This document shows, in pieces, positions 1 to 6,823 of a stretch of DNA of 19,116 bases. A program made the translations under genes and the position numbers. The notes beneath the pieces are model-generated. The model saw only the letters and a program-made list of their open reading frames with translations. It had not been told where the DNA came from and did no database searches. Each line of letters starts with the position of its first letter. Position 1 is the stretch's first letter. Source of the stretch: Christensenella sp. UBA4626 (GTDB lineage Bacteria > Bacillota > Clostridia > Christensenellales > UBA1242); NCBI GenBank assembly GCA_002406115.1, contig DHNC01000045.1, forward strand, positions 1 through 19,116, given 5' to 3'.

Positions 1-95
1 ACCTTTTAAATTAATTTATATTACTTAATTTTATGGTATTAGTTTGTGGCAATTTTGAAAATTTATTTATTTTATTTTTAATTAACTTTAATTTT

Positions 96-104
96 TGTTA
101 TAAT
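96..104 (+). promoter_or_regulatory. Extended -10 promoter for the YigZ-like gene, probably leaderless
   Basis: TGT followed by TATAAT (hexamer at 99-104) forms an extended -10. No convincing -35 lies 16-18 bases upstream, as is common for extended -10 promoters. If the last T is -7, +1 falls at 111, the A of the ATG. No Shine-Dalgarno site precedes that ATG, so a leaderless transcript is inferred. Confidence 0.55.
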
Positions 105-110
105 GTTTTT

Positions 111-452
111 ATGGAAGAAATTGTTATAAACAAATCTAGATTTTTGGCTTTTAAATTTGAATTGCAAAGTTTAAATCAGGTTAAAGAAATCCTTGCATCT
201 TTAAAAAAGGAACATAAAAAAGCAACACACATTTGCTTTGCTTATGTTTTTAACAAGGATATTGTAAGCGAAAAGGCGTCTGACGATGGCGAGCCTAGCG
301 GGACGGCTGGCTACCCCATTTTGAATGTGATAAAGAAAAAAAATTGTGTCAACACCATGGTTGTTGTGGTTAGATATTTTGGCGGCGTAAAGTTGGGTGC
401 GGGCGGTTTGACAAGGGCTTACACAAAAGCGGCGGCAAGCGTTTTAAATTAA
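111..452 (+). CDS. yigZ: YigZ/IMPACT family protein (UPF0029 domain only)
   Basis: A 113-residue protein matching the N-terminal domain of the YigZ/YvyE/IMPACT family. The family signature is visible: KATHICFAYV, then SDDGEPSGTAG followed by PIL, then VVVVRYFGGVKLGAGGL with RAY. Typical bacterial members are about 200 residues with a C-terminal DUF1949 domain; here the protein stops after the first domain, and a terminator follows directly, so the short form looks genuine rather than cut. The exact role of the bacterial proteins is unsettled; the eukaryotic relative IMPACT is a translation regulator. The frame is open up to an ATG at 33, but residues encoded before 111 do not resemble the family and a -10 element lies inside them, so ATG 111 is preferred. 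Confidence 0.85.
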   Translation: MEEIVINKSRFLAFKFELQSLNQVKEILASLKKEHKKATHICFAYVFNKDIVSEKASDDGEPSGTAGYPILNVIKKKNCVNTMVVVVRYFGGVKLGAGGLTRAYTKAAASVLN

Positions 453-463
453 AATATATTTTA

Positions 464-505
464 AAATTTGCAATAAACTCAAACTATTGCAAATTTATTT
501 TTTTT
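464..505 (+). terminator. Intrinsic terminator after the YigZ-like gene
   Basis: A perfect 12-bp inverted repeat (464-475 with 485-496, 9-base loop) is followed by a T-rich tract to 505. The right arm overlaps the proposed -35 of argS, so terminator and next promoter share bases. Confidence 0.85.
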
Positions 506-515
506 ATGCTATTAT
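487..515 (+). promoter_or_regulatory. argS promoter, extended -10, probably leaderless
   Basis: TTGCAA (487-492), a 17-base spacer, then TATTAT (510-515) preceded by TGC, an extended -10. Counting the last T as -7 puts +1 at 522, exactly the A of the argS ATG. No Shine-Dalgarno sequence is present before the ATG. The geometry is the same as at the gene just upstream. Confidence 0.6.
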
Positions 516-521
516 TAAGCC

Positions 522-2195
522 ATGAATATTAAGAAAGTTATTGCGGACAGCGTTGTTTTGGACACTGACCAAAATGTTGAAAATTTGATTATTGAAAGTG
601 CAAGCCCTGACAAAGGTGATTATTGCTTGCCTTGTTTTTCTTTTGCAAAAATTTTGCGCAAAAGTCCTATAATGATTGCGGACGAGATTTCAAAACAAAT
701 CAAGCCAAATCCTATCATTGACCATGTTGAGGCTGTGGCAGGATATATTAACTTTTTTTTGAACAAAGCGGAAGTTTCAAAAGAGGTTTTGTCAAACTAC
801 AAAACTGAGCAAGATTTTAAACTTGATACCGGCAAAGGCAAAGTTGTTTGTGTGGATTATGGCAGCCCTAACCTTGCAAAATATCTTCACATTGGACACT
901 TGAAATCTTTGATTGTTGGCGAAAGTTTGTGCAGATTGTGTGAGCAATTTGGCTACACTGTCAAGCGCCTTGATTTTGCGGGCGATTACGGCACCCCTTT
1001 TGGCAAAATTATTGGCGGGCTTCAACTTTGGGGAAGCATGGAAGATGTTAAGGCACGTGGCAACGACGCTTTGCAAGAATATTATGTGAAATTTAACCAG
1101 TTGGAAGAAAAAGATGAAAAGGCCTCACAACTTGCACGTGACATTTTTAAAAAAATTGAAGATAGAGATGCGGAAATCTACCCTATTTATCAACAGATTG
1201 TTGAGATTGCACTGAAAGACGGCGAAAAAATGTTTGACCTACTTGGCGTTAAATTTGATGATAACCGTGGCGAAAATTATTACAACCAGTTTGTGCCAGA
1301 AGTTGTGGAAAAACTTAAAAAAGCCAACCTACTCACAACCAGTCAAGGTGCACAAATTGTGGATTTATCCGCTTATAACATGGCTCCTAGCGTGATTTTG
1401 AAAAGCGATGGGACATCTCTTTATGCAAGCCGTGACCTCGCCGCCATTATGCATAGATATGACGATTACAAATTTGATAAAATATTTTATGTGACCGACG
1501 TGGCTCAAACTTTGCACTTCAAACAATGGTTTAAAATCGTAGACTTATTGGGATTGCCTTACGCCGACAAATTGGAGCATATTTCTTATGGCAGATTCAG
1601 TTTGCCGGACGGCAAAATCAGTTCAAGACGTGGCAAACAAGCTGTTTTGGTCGATTTGATTGAATACGCACATAACAAAGCGGTTGACATTATAAAAGAT
1701 CGTGAATTTAAACTTGAAAACCCAGAGAATGTGGCAAACAAAGTCACAAGTGCGGTGTTGAATTACAGCGTGCTTAAAGTGGAACGTGTTAAAGATTGTG
1801 TTTTTGATATGGAAAAATCGTTCTCTTTTGAAGGCGAAACTGCCCCATATATGCAATACACTTTCACCCGTGTTGAAAGCATTTTGAGGAAATATCAAGA
1901 AGAAGAGGCGACACCAGATTATACATGTTTTAACACAGACGCTTTTGAACTTGTAAAATTTATCAACAATTTTGAGCAGACTATGCAAATTGCACTTGAA
2001 AAGCGAGATATAAGCATTGTGGCAAAACGTGTTATGGAAATTTGCAAAACCTTTAACCATTTTTACACCACTTCCAAGGTGCTTGACGGCAACGCTGCCA
2101 CCACAAAAGCAAAAATCAACCTTGTGAAAAGTTTGAGGGAATGCTTGGCAACCGGTTTTAAAATTATATGTATCGAAACTTTGAAAGAAATGTAA
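522..2195 (+). CDS. argS: Arginine--tRNA ligase
   Basis: A class I aminoacyl-tRNA synthetase of 557 residues that charges tRNA-Arg with arginine in the cytoplasm. The N-terminal Add1-like domain covers about residues 1-100. The HIGH signature is at 123-126 within SPNLAKYLHIGHLKS. The KMSKS region is the divergent GKISSRRGK (364-372), as is usual in ArgRS. The DALR-type anticodon-binding helical domain fills about 430-557, including the typical EGETAPYMQYTFTR segment. The length is normal and the C-terminal end is intact. It is a single-gene unit between two terminators. No Shine-Dalgarno site precedes ATG 522, and the -10 element sits six bases before it. Confidence 0.97.
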   Translation: MNIKKVIADSVVLDTDQNVENLIIESASPDKGDYCLPCFSFAKILRKSPIMIADEISKQIKPNPIIDHVEAVAGYINFFLNKAEVSKEVLSNYKTEQDFKLDTGKGKVVCVDYGSPNLAKYLHIGHLKSLIVGESLCRLCEQFGYTVKRLDFAGDYGTPFGKIIGGLQLWGSMEDVKARGNDALQEYYVKFNQLEEKDEKASQLARDIFKKIEDRDAEIYPIYQQIVEIALKDGEKMFDLLGVKFDDNRGENYYNQFVPEVVEKLKKANLLTTSQGAQIVDLSAYNMAPSVILKSDGTSLYASRDLAAIMHRYDDYKFDKIFYVTDVAQTLHFKQWFKIVDLLGLPYADKLEHISYGRFSLPDGKISSRRGKQAVLVDLIEYAHNKAVDIIKDREFKLENPENVANKVTSAVLNYSVLKVERVKDCVFDMEKSFSFEGETAPYMQYTFTRVESILRKYQEEEATPDYTCFNTDAFELVKFINNFEQTMQIALEKRDISIVAKRVMEICKTFNHFYTTSKVLDGNAATTKAKINLVKSLRECLATGFKIICIETLKEM

Positions 2196-2241
2196 AAATA
2201 TTTTAAACTTAAAATTTATTAAAAATGTTTTATTAAACACA

Positions 2242-2274
2242 AAAAAACTCTGACAAACTTTGCCAGAGTTTTTT
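2242..2274. terminator. Bidirectional intrinsic terminator between argS and the HtrA-like gene
   Basis: AAAAAACTCTG (2242-2252) pairs with CAGAGTTTTTT (2264-2274). An inner CAA/TTG helix extends the stem. The run of A on one side and T on the other gives a U-tail on both strands, which suits the convergent genes on either side. Confidence 0.85.
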
Positions 2275-2365
2275 ATCACAAGCAACAAGTCAACACAACA
2301 TTAGCAATATTTTTGAACAAAAACAATGAGTGTTGGCAGTTTTTTTATTTAAACCTTAATTTTTA

Positions 2366-3811
2366 TTATGCTTTTACAACCAAATCTGATGCTTGAACGC
2401 TAACTGAACCAGTGGTCAACGACACATTGCCCCTAGAAATTATAAAAGCAACATTGTCGCCAGGACGCACGCTCAAAAGCATATTTTCCAAATAGAAATA
2501 CCTATCAAGTTTGTAAGTTTTGTCGTTTATGATGATGTGAGTGATGATGTCGCCAGTTTGGATATAGGTTGCTTCCTTGCCGGTTTCTTGAACCTTATAT
2601 TTACGGATGAAAGCGTTGAGTTCTGGGTCGCTTGCCACAACAATTTGGTCATAAATTACGCATTCGCCAGTGACTGGATTGTAAACTTGTGAAGTGTTTT
2701 TGTCCACATTGTTAAAATATACGCCAAGTTGAAGTTTGTAGACAGTTGAGAATTTTTTGTTGACTGAATAATAATACATCAAGTTGTCTGCAACGCATTT
2801 TACGTTGTCGATTGGCAAAGCATATGCCATGCCGTCAATAGGCGTTGTTTCATCCGAAGCCGCATAAACAGATTTTGAATTTACAAGCCCAATCAACTCG
2901 CCATTTTCGTTGAAAACGCCGCCGCCTGAATTTCCACCATTGATTGCCGCATCAATACGTGCAACCCTGAATTGTGAAGTGCTATATCCGTCAACTGCAG
3001 TCATTTGAATGTTTTCACTTTCCACAGAAACGATGCCTTTCGTGATGCTTATACCATCGCCTTCTGGATTGCCGATTGCGTAAATTTGGTCACCAGCATG
3101 ATATGAAGTTGCGATGTCTGCAGCCCTAACTGTTGAGTTATTTTTAACCAAATCGGCAGTTTTTACTTCAACAACTGCCACATCATAAGTCATTGACCCC
3201 GCAATATATTTGCCAAGCACATAGTCACCTTTAATTTCTTGTTTGTTTGTCCTAGAATTTGTGACGATAGAACAATCTACTCCATATTGGAAGATATAAA
3301 CGTCATCAACAAAATCGCCTGTTTCTGCAACCAAAGCATTGTACAAAACATGATAGTTTGTGAGGATGTAACTGTATGTTTCGTCCATTTGATAGATTAC
3401 ACCCGAGCCGCAAGCAATTGCTGTTGAGTTATTAGATGGCACGATTGTGTAGATTGAAACTGCAGATTGAAGTGCTTTGTTTAAATTATTGTTTGCCTCA
3501 ATTGTGGAAGAAGAATTTTTTGTTAAATCCATCAAAAATTTTTGATACCCCGCCAAATCGTCCGTGTAAGCACCACGTGCAACACCCATTTGGAACAAGG
3601 CCTCGACATCAAAATTGCTGCCGTCCTTGCCATTTTGGATTGTTATGCTTGAAGTTGTGCCGTCCGAATAATACACTGTGTAAATATCCACCAAATCGGT
3701 TGAGTTGGTTTTTTGAATGTCTACGATTGTAACCTTGCCGCAAGCCGTAAAAATGAAAGCCATTGGCAATATTATTAAGACAAGAAGCAATGATTTAAAA
3801 AATTTTTTCAT
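2366..3811 (-). CDS. Secreted HtrA/DegP-like serine protease lipoprotein
   Basis: A 481-residue trypsin-fold (S1C) protease predicted to be anchored outside the membrane. Residues 1-23 are a lipoprotein signal with lipobox FTAC (Cys24). A short module at about 45-64 ends in NGKDG, a motif seen in Gram-positive surface proteins. The catalytic triad is readable: His154 in TNYHV, Asp210 in YDVAVVEV, Ser295 in GGNSGGG. A C-terminal PDZ-like domain (about 360-465) contains the QTGDIITHI and RPGDNVAFIISRG blocks. Classical HtrA proteins are membrane-anchored by a TM helix, so the lipid anchor is less usual. The start is supported by AAAAGGTGA just upstream. It is a monocistronic gene, probably acting in extracytoplasmic protein quality control; the substrate is unknown. 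Confidence 0.88.
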   Translation of the reverse strand: MKKFFKSLLLVLIILPMAFIFTACGKVTIVDIQKTNSTDLVDIYTVYYSDGTTSSITIQNGKDGSNFDVEALFQMGVARGAYTDDLAGYQKFLMDLTKNSSSTIEANNNLNKALQSAVSIYTIVPSNNSTAIACGSGVIYQMDETYSYILTNYHVLYNALVAETGDFVDDVYIFQYGVDCSIVTNSRTNKQEIKGDYVLGKYIAGSMTYDVAVVEVKTADLVKNNSTVRAADIATSYHAGDQIYAIGNPEGDGISITKGIVSVESENIQMTAVDGYSTSQFRVARIDAAINGGNSGGGVFNENGELIGLVNSKSVYAASDETTPIDGMAYALPIDNVKCVADNLMYYYSVNKKFSTVYKLQLGVYFNNVDKNTSQVYNPVTGECVIYDQIVVASDPELNAFIRKYKVQETGKEATYIQTGDIITHIIINDKTYKLDRYFYLENMLLSVRPGDNVAFIISRGNVSLTTGSVSVQASDLVVKA

Positions 3812-3827
3812 ATTTCACCTTTTGTAT

Positions 3828-3833
3828 ATTATA
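3828..3833 (-). promoter_or_regulatory. Possible -10 element for the HtrA-like gene
   Basis: TATAAT on the minus strand lies 16 bases upstream of the start codon and just upstream of the AAAAGGTGA ribosome site. No good -35 is visible at 16-18 bases, so this is tentative. Confidence 0.35.
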
Positions 3834-3971
3834 TCTCAAAACAAGTTTTATATATCCAACAAAATATAGTTTAACAAGTTTTTTGATAAATTTTAATAAC
3901 TTTAAAAAACAAGATTACAAAATCTGTTTAATATAAAAATTATATTTCTTAAATAAAAAATAGTCAAGCAA

Positions 3972-3992
3972 ATCATTTTACAACAAAATGAT
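3972..3992. repeat. Perfect 8-bp inverted repeat in the divergent region
   Basis: ATCATTTT (3972-3979) and AAAATGAT (3985-3992) are separated by five bases. It has no T-tract suggesting a terminator, and it lies about 70 bases upstream of the radC -35. It could be a regulator's operator, but in such AT-rich DNA it may be chance. Confidence 0.35.
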
Positions 3993-4061
3993 ACAAATCT
4001 TTAAAACTCTCAAATATCTATACAATTTTGCCTCAATTTAAGCAATACGCACACGAATATG

Positions 4062-4090
4062 TTGAAATATTTTTAAGTTTGTGCTATCAT
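4062..4090 (+). promoter_or_regulatory. radC promoter
   Basis: TTGAAA (4062-4067), a 17-base spacer, then TATCAT (4085-4090) with an upstream TGC forming an extended -10. The predicted start point is near 4097, giving a leader of about 58 bases. Confidence 0.75.
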
Positions 4091-4107
4091 TTTCAACAAG
4101 GAAATTT

Positions 4108-4148
4108 GTAAAGGGCATCCTTTACGCATATAAGAACTTTACGCAAGG
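4108..4148 (+). promoter_or_regulatory. Structured radC 5' leader with two alternative hairpins
   Basis: GTAAAGG (4108-4114) pairs perfectly with CCTTTAC (4119-4125) around a GCAT loop. The hexamer CTTTAC occurs again at 4137-4142 inside a second copy of TTTACGCA (4121-4128 and 4138-4145). The same left arm could therefore pair with either copy. The second copy abuts the AAGG ribosome site (4145-4148). No U-tract follows, so it is not a terminator. Confidence 0.4.
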
Positions 4149-4154
4149 TTAAAA

Positions 4155-4973
4155 ATGAAAGACAATGATGAAAATCGGCAGGCGGTTGACCACACTGGTC
4201 ATCGTCAACGCATGAAAGAAAAAATTGCAAAATACGGTTTACGTTCGCTTGAAGCACACGAAGTGCTTGAATATCTTTTGTGGTTTACAATCCCAAGGAA
4301 GGATACAAATCCGCTCGGTCACAGATTGATTGACAAATTTGGCTCGATTGCAAATGTGTTGAATGCTGACCCAAAATATTTGGAAAAGATTGAAGGTATA
4401 GGCAAAACCACTGCTCAATTTTTGACATCGCTGCCAGATGTTTTTAGTATTTACAAGGAAAGTGTTGCCGACGGAAAACTTGATGTGTTAAACGACGTCA
4501 ACGCTTGTGTAAGATATTTTAGAAACAAGTTTGAGATACACAAACAAGAAGATTTTTACATTTTCTGTTTGAACGGTTTAAACAAGATTATCAAATACGA
4601 AGTAATTAAAGGTGCTGATGATATTTGCATAAATATTGACACAAACTTTTTTGGAGAATTTATAAACGATAAAAATGTTGTGAGCGTTTTGGTCTGTCAC
4701 ACTCATCCTATGGGTCAAACCTTGCCAAGTCAAGAAGACATCAACACAACAAAAACTTTGATTGATATTTGCAATTTGATGAGGAAACAATTTTTTGACC
4801 ACATTATTTTTAACGAAACATCTCACTTTTCTTTTGGTGTAAATCATTTGATTGAAAATTTGAAGAATAAGGCGATTTTAAAGAATGTAAATTCGGATTT
4901 AAGGTCTAAAAGGATTTCAACTTTCTCCTATCTTGACGACGATGTTGAAATTGGCACAAAGTTTCAGTTTTAA
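4155..4973 (+). CDS. radC: RadC family JAB/MPN-domain protein
   Basis: A 272-residue protein of the RadC (UPF0758) family. The N-terminal helix-hairpin-helix-like part (about 1-100) includes EKIEGIGKTTAQFL. The C-terminal JAB1/MPN domain carries the metal-binding motif His182-x-His184-P-x-G, with Ser192 and Asp195 in LPSQEDI, so a zinc-hydrolase-type site looks complete. RadC was historically linked to DNA repair, but its biochemical role is unsettled. AAGG six bases before ATG 4155 supports the start. The gene has its own promoter and is followed by a strong terminator, so it is monocistronic. Confidence 0.92.
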   Translation: MKDNDENRQAVDHTGHRQRMKEKIAKYGLRSLEAHEVLEYLLWFTIPRKDTNPLGHRLIDKFGSIANVLNADPKYLEKIEGIGKTTAQFLTSLPDVFSIYKESVADGKLDVLNDVNACVRYFRNKFEIHKQEDFYIFCLNGLNKIIKYEVIKGADDICINIDTNFFGEFINDKNVVSVLVCHTHPMGQTLPSQEDINTTKTLIDICNLMRKQFFDHIIFNETSHFSFGVNHLIENLKNKAILKNVNSDLRSKRISTFSYLDDDVEIGTKFQF

Positions 4974-5052
4974 TGATTTCAATATCACAATTGCGGCGTT
5001 AAAAATAAATACACAAAAATAAATTTGCAACAGTCTTATAAGTATGTAAAAA

Positions 5053-5092
5053 ACACAAAAAACCCACCAAAAACTGGTGGATTTTTTTGTGT
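5053..5092. terminator. Bidirectional intrinsic terminator after radC
   Basis: CCACCA (5064-5069) and TGGTGG (5075-5080) form the core with a five-base loop. The helix continues outward through A6/T6 and ACAC/GTGT after a small mismatch. Flanking A and T tracts make it usable on both strands, serving radC and the convergent small membrane protein gene. Confidence 0.88.
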
Positions 5093-5113
5093 TTAATTTT
5101 GTTTTGGTTTAGG

Positions 5114-5344
5114 TTACGCCAGAACCATTGGTTTTTTAGCCAAGCAGATGCTTACGATATCGATAATCCAAAGGATTGCCCAACCGAGCAACAACCAAAG
5201 GATACCACCAAGCAAAATGCCGGTTTTGCCTTGAACGGCGCCTTTTACGATACGATAGATTGCCCAAATGATATCCAAACCAGGCAATGCCAAAATGATT
5301 TTTACCCACAATGGCAAGTTATCCATAGCTTTTACAAATCCCAT
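5114..5344 (-). CDS. Small two-helix membrane protein of unknown function
   Basis: A 76-residue protein with two predicted membrane segments (about 13-33 and 42-66) joined by a short Lys/Gly-rich loop containing VQGKTG. The sequences LALPGLDIIWAIYRI and LLGWAILWIIDI resemble small conserved membrane proteins seen in low-GC Gram-positive genomes, but I cannot name a function. The gene is clearly expressed-looking: an AGGAGGG ribosome site (5349-5355) precedes the ATG, and a near-consensus promoter lies further upstream. It follows asnS on the same strand with 85 bases between and no clear terminator, so read-through from the synthetase operon is possible too. Confidence 0.8.
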   Translation of the reverse strand: MGFVKAMDNLPLWVKIILALPGLDIIWAIYRIVKGAVQGKTGILLGGILWLLLGWAILWIIDIVSICLAKKPMVLA

Positions 5345-5364
5345 AAAACCCTCCTACTTTTACA

Positions 5365-5393
5365 ATTATATTAAATATATTCATTTAAATCAA
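5365..5393 (-). promoter_or_regulatory. Promoter of the small membrane protein gene
   Basis: On the minus strand TTGATT (5388-5393), 17 bases, TATAAT (5365-5370). It sits just upstream of the AGGAGGG site, giving the gene its own transcript apart from asnS. Confidence 0.7.
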
Positions 5394-5429
5394 ACTTTTT
5401 GCCCCAAATTACAAAAATTTACAAAATTT

Positions 5430-6821
5430 TTAGTATTCGCAATTGTTTGGTGTGCGTGGGAATGGTATTGCATCACGGATGTTTTCCACTCCTGTTAGGT
5501 ACATCACTAAACGTTCAAACCCCATGCCGAAACCAGAGTGAACGCAACTGCCAAATTTACGCAAATTCAAATACCAATCAATTGGCATTGTATCAACGCC
5601 CATTTCTTTGCAGCGAGCGATGATTTTTCCATAATCCTCTTCACGTTGGCTGCCGCCCATAAGTTCGCCCGCACCTGGAACCTCCAAGTCAACCGCAGCA
5701 ACCGTTTTGCCGTCTGGGTTCAGTTTCATATAATACGCTTTGATGTCCTTTGGCCAGTTTTTAACAAACACTGGGCCGCCAAAATGTTCGGTCAAATATT
5801 TTTCATGTTCTTTTGCGATATCGCCGCCTTCTTCCGGCTCAAACTCCCATTTAACTGGGGCTTGTTTAAGCAATTTGATAACGTCGGCATGGTCGATGCG
5901 GACAAAATTGCTGCTTACCACTTTTTTGAGTTTTTCGATAAGACCTTTTTCCACAAAACTATTCAAAAATTCCATTTCTTCTGGACAAGTTTCAAGCACA
6001 TAGTTGATGACATACTTCAACATCTCTTCTTCAATGTCCATAAGCCCTTCAAGGTCGCAGAAAGACATTTCAGGTTCAATCATCCAAAATTCGTTTGCGT
6101 GAGTTTTGGTGTTGCTGTTTTCTGTCCTAAAAGTTGGGCCAAAAGTGTAAATCTTGTTGAATGCCAAAGCAAATGCCTCACCATGAAGTTGACCAGAACC
6201 TGTGATGTAAGATTTTTTGCCAAACAAGTCTTTACTTGTGTCAAGCGCACCCTGTTTTGTAAGTGGTGGATGCTCGAAGTTAAGCGTGGTTATCTTGAAC
6301 ATTTGGTCGCTGCCTTCGCAGTCGGTTGTTGTTATAAGTGGAGTGTGGACATAAACATATCCATGCTCTTGAAAATATTTATGAATGCCCATTGCAGCAA
6401 CGCTTCTAACACGGAAGACCGCACTGAACAAGTTTGTGCGTGGACGAAGATAGGCTTGCTCCCTCAAAAATTCCAAAGAATGGCCTTTCTTTTGAAGTGG
6501 ATAAGTTGCATCTGTTTCGCTGAAAATTTCAACTTTCTCCGCTTGAACTTCAAAAGGTTGTTTCATTTCTGGGGTCAATTTTACAACACCAGTCACGATA
6601 ATTGTTGAGCCAGTGTTTAAATGGGCAAGTCTGTCATAATTTGCCAACTTTTCTGCCGATATAACTATTTGAGTGCCTTTAAAGCTTGTGCCGTCTCCCA
6701 TGTCGATAAAGCCAAATTTTTTCATATCTCTAACGCTCTTAACCCAACCGGCAAGCACAATAGTTTTGTCTGCAAATTTTTGGTATTCTTGTTTTAATTG
6801 TTTAATATCTAATTTTTGCAT
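5430..6821 (-). CDS. asnS: Asparagine--tRNA ligase
   Basis: A class IIb aminoacyl-tRNA synthetase of 463 residues that charges tRNA-Asn directly. The N-terminal OB-fold anticodon-binding domain covers about 1-105. Motif 2 lies at about 227-251 (GPTFRTENSNTKTHANEF then WMIEPE). Motif 3 lies near 430-463 (GFGMGFERLV, ending PFPRTPNNCEY). The PFPRTP-x3-EY ending and ENSNT context distinguish AsnRS from AspRS. It is the last synthetase gene of the T-box operon: its start lies two bases after the aspS stop, and its ribosome site AAGGAG is formed by the last two sense codons of aspS (Lys-Glu), implying translational coupling. Confidence 0.96.
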   Translation of the reverse strand: MQKLDIKQLKQEYQKFADKTIVLAGWVKSVRDMKKFGFIDMGDGTSFKGTQIVISAEKLANYDRLAHLNTGSTIIVTGVVKLTPEMKQPFEVQAEKVEIFSETDATYPLQKKGHSLEFLREQAYLRPRTNLFSAVFRVRSVAAMGIHKYFQEHGYVYVHTPLITTTDCEGSDQMFKITTLNFEHPPLTKQGALDTSKDLFGKKSYITGSGQLHGEAFALAFNKIYTFGPTFRTENSNTKTHANEFWMIEPEMSFCDLEGLMDIEEEMLKYVINYVLETCPEEMEFLNSFVEKGLIEKLKKVVSSNFVRIDHADVIKLLKQAPVKWEFEPEEGGDIAKEHEKYLTEHFGGPVFVKNWPKDIKAYYMKLNPDGKTVAAVDLEVPGAGELMGGSQREEDYGKIIARCKEMGVDTMPIDWYLNLRKFGSCVHSGFGMGFERLVMYLTGVENIRDAIPFPRTPNNCEY

Positions 6822-6823
6822 AA

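Larger units (their letters stand above)
3812..4154. other. Divergent intergenic region between the HtrA-like gene and radC
   Basis: A very AT-rich gene-free stretch of 343 bases. It contains the candidate -10 for the minus-strand protease, a perfect inverted repeat (3972-3992), and the radC promoter and structured leader. I see no ORF or RNA gene in the remainder. Confidence 0.7.

Noticed and set aside
33..110. Longer N-terminus for the YigZ-like protein
   Set aside because: The extra residues are hydrophobic and unlike the family, and a TATAAT element lies inside them.
1623..2288. 221-codon minus-strand ORF antisense to argS
   Set aside because: It lies across the conserved argS C-terminal domain and runs through the terminator. 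No family resemblance.
2291..2345. CAACAC/GTGTTG inverted repeat followed by T-run after argS
   Set aside because: Only six pairs with a 33-base loop; the terminator at 2242-2274 already explains the end of argS.
5538..6608. 356-codon plus-strand ORF
   Set aside because: It is antisense to asnS, whose motifs are all in the minus frame. The translation is Phe/Cys/His-rich without any domain or ribosome site.
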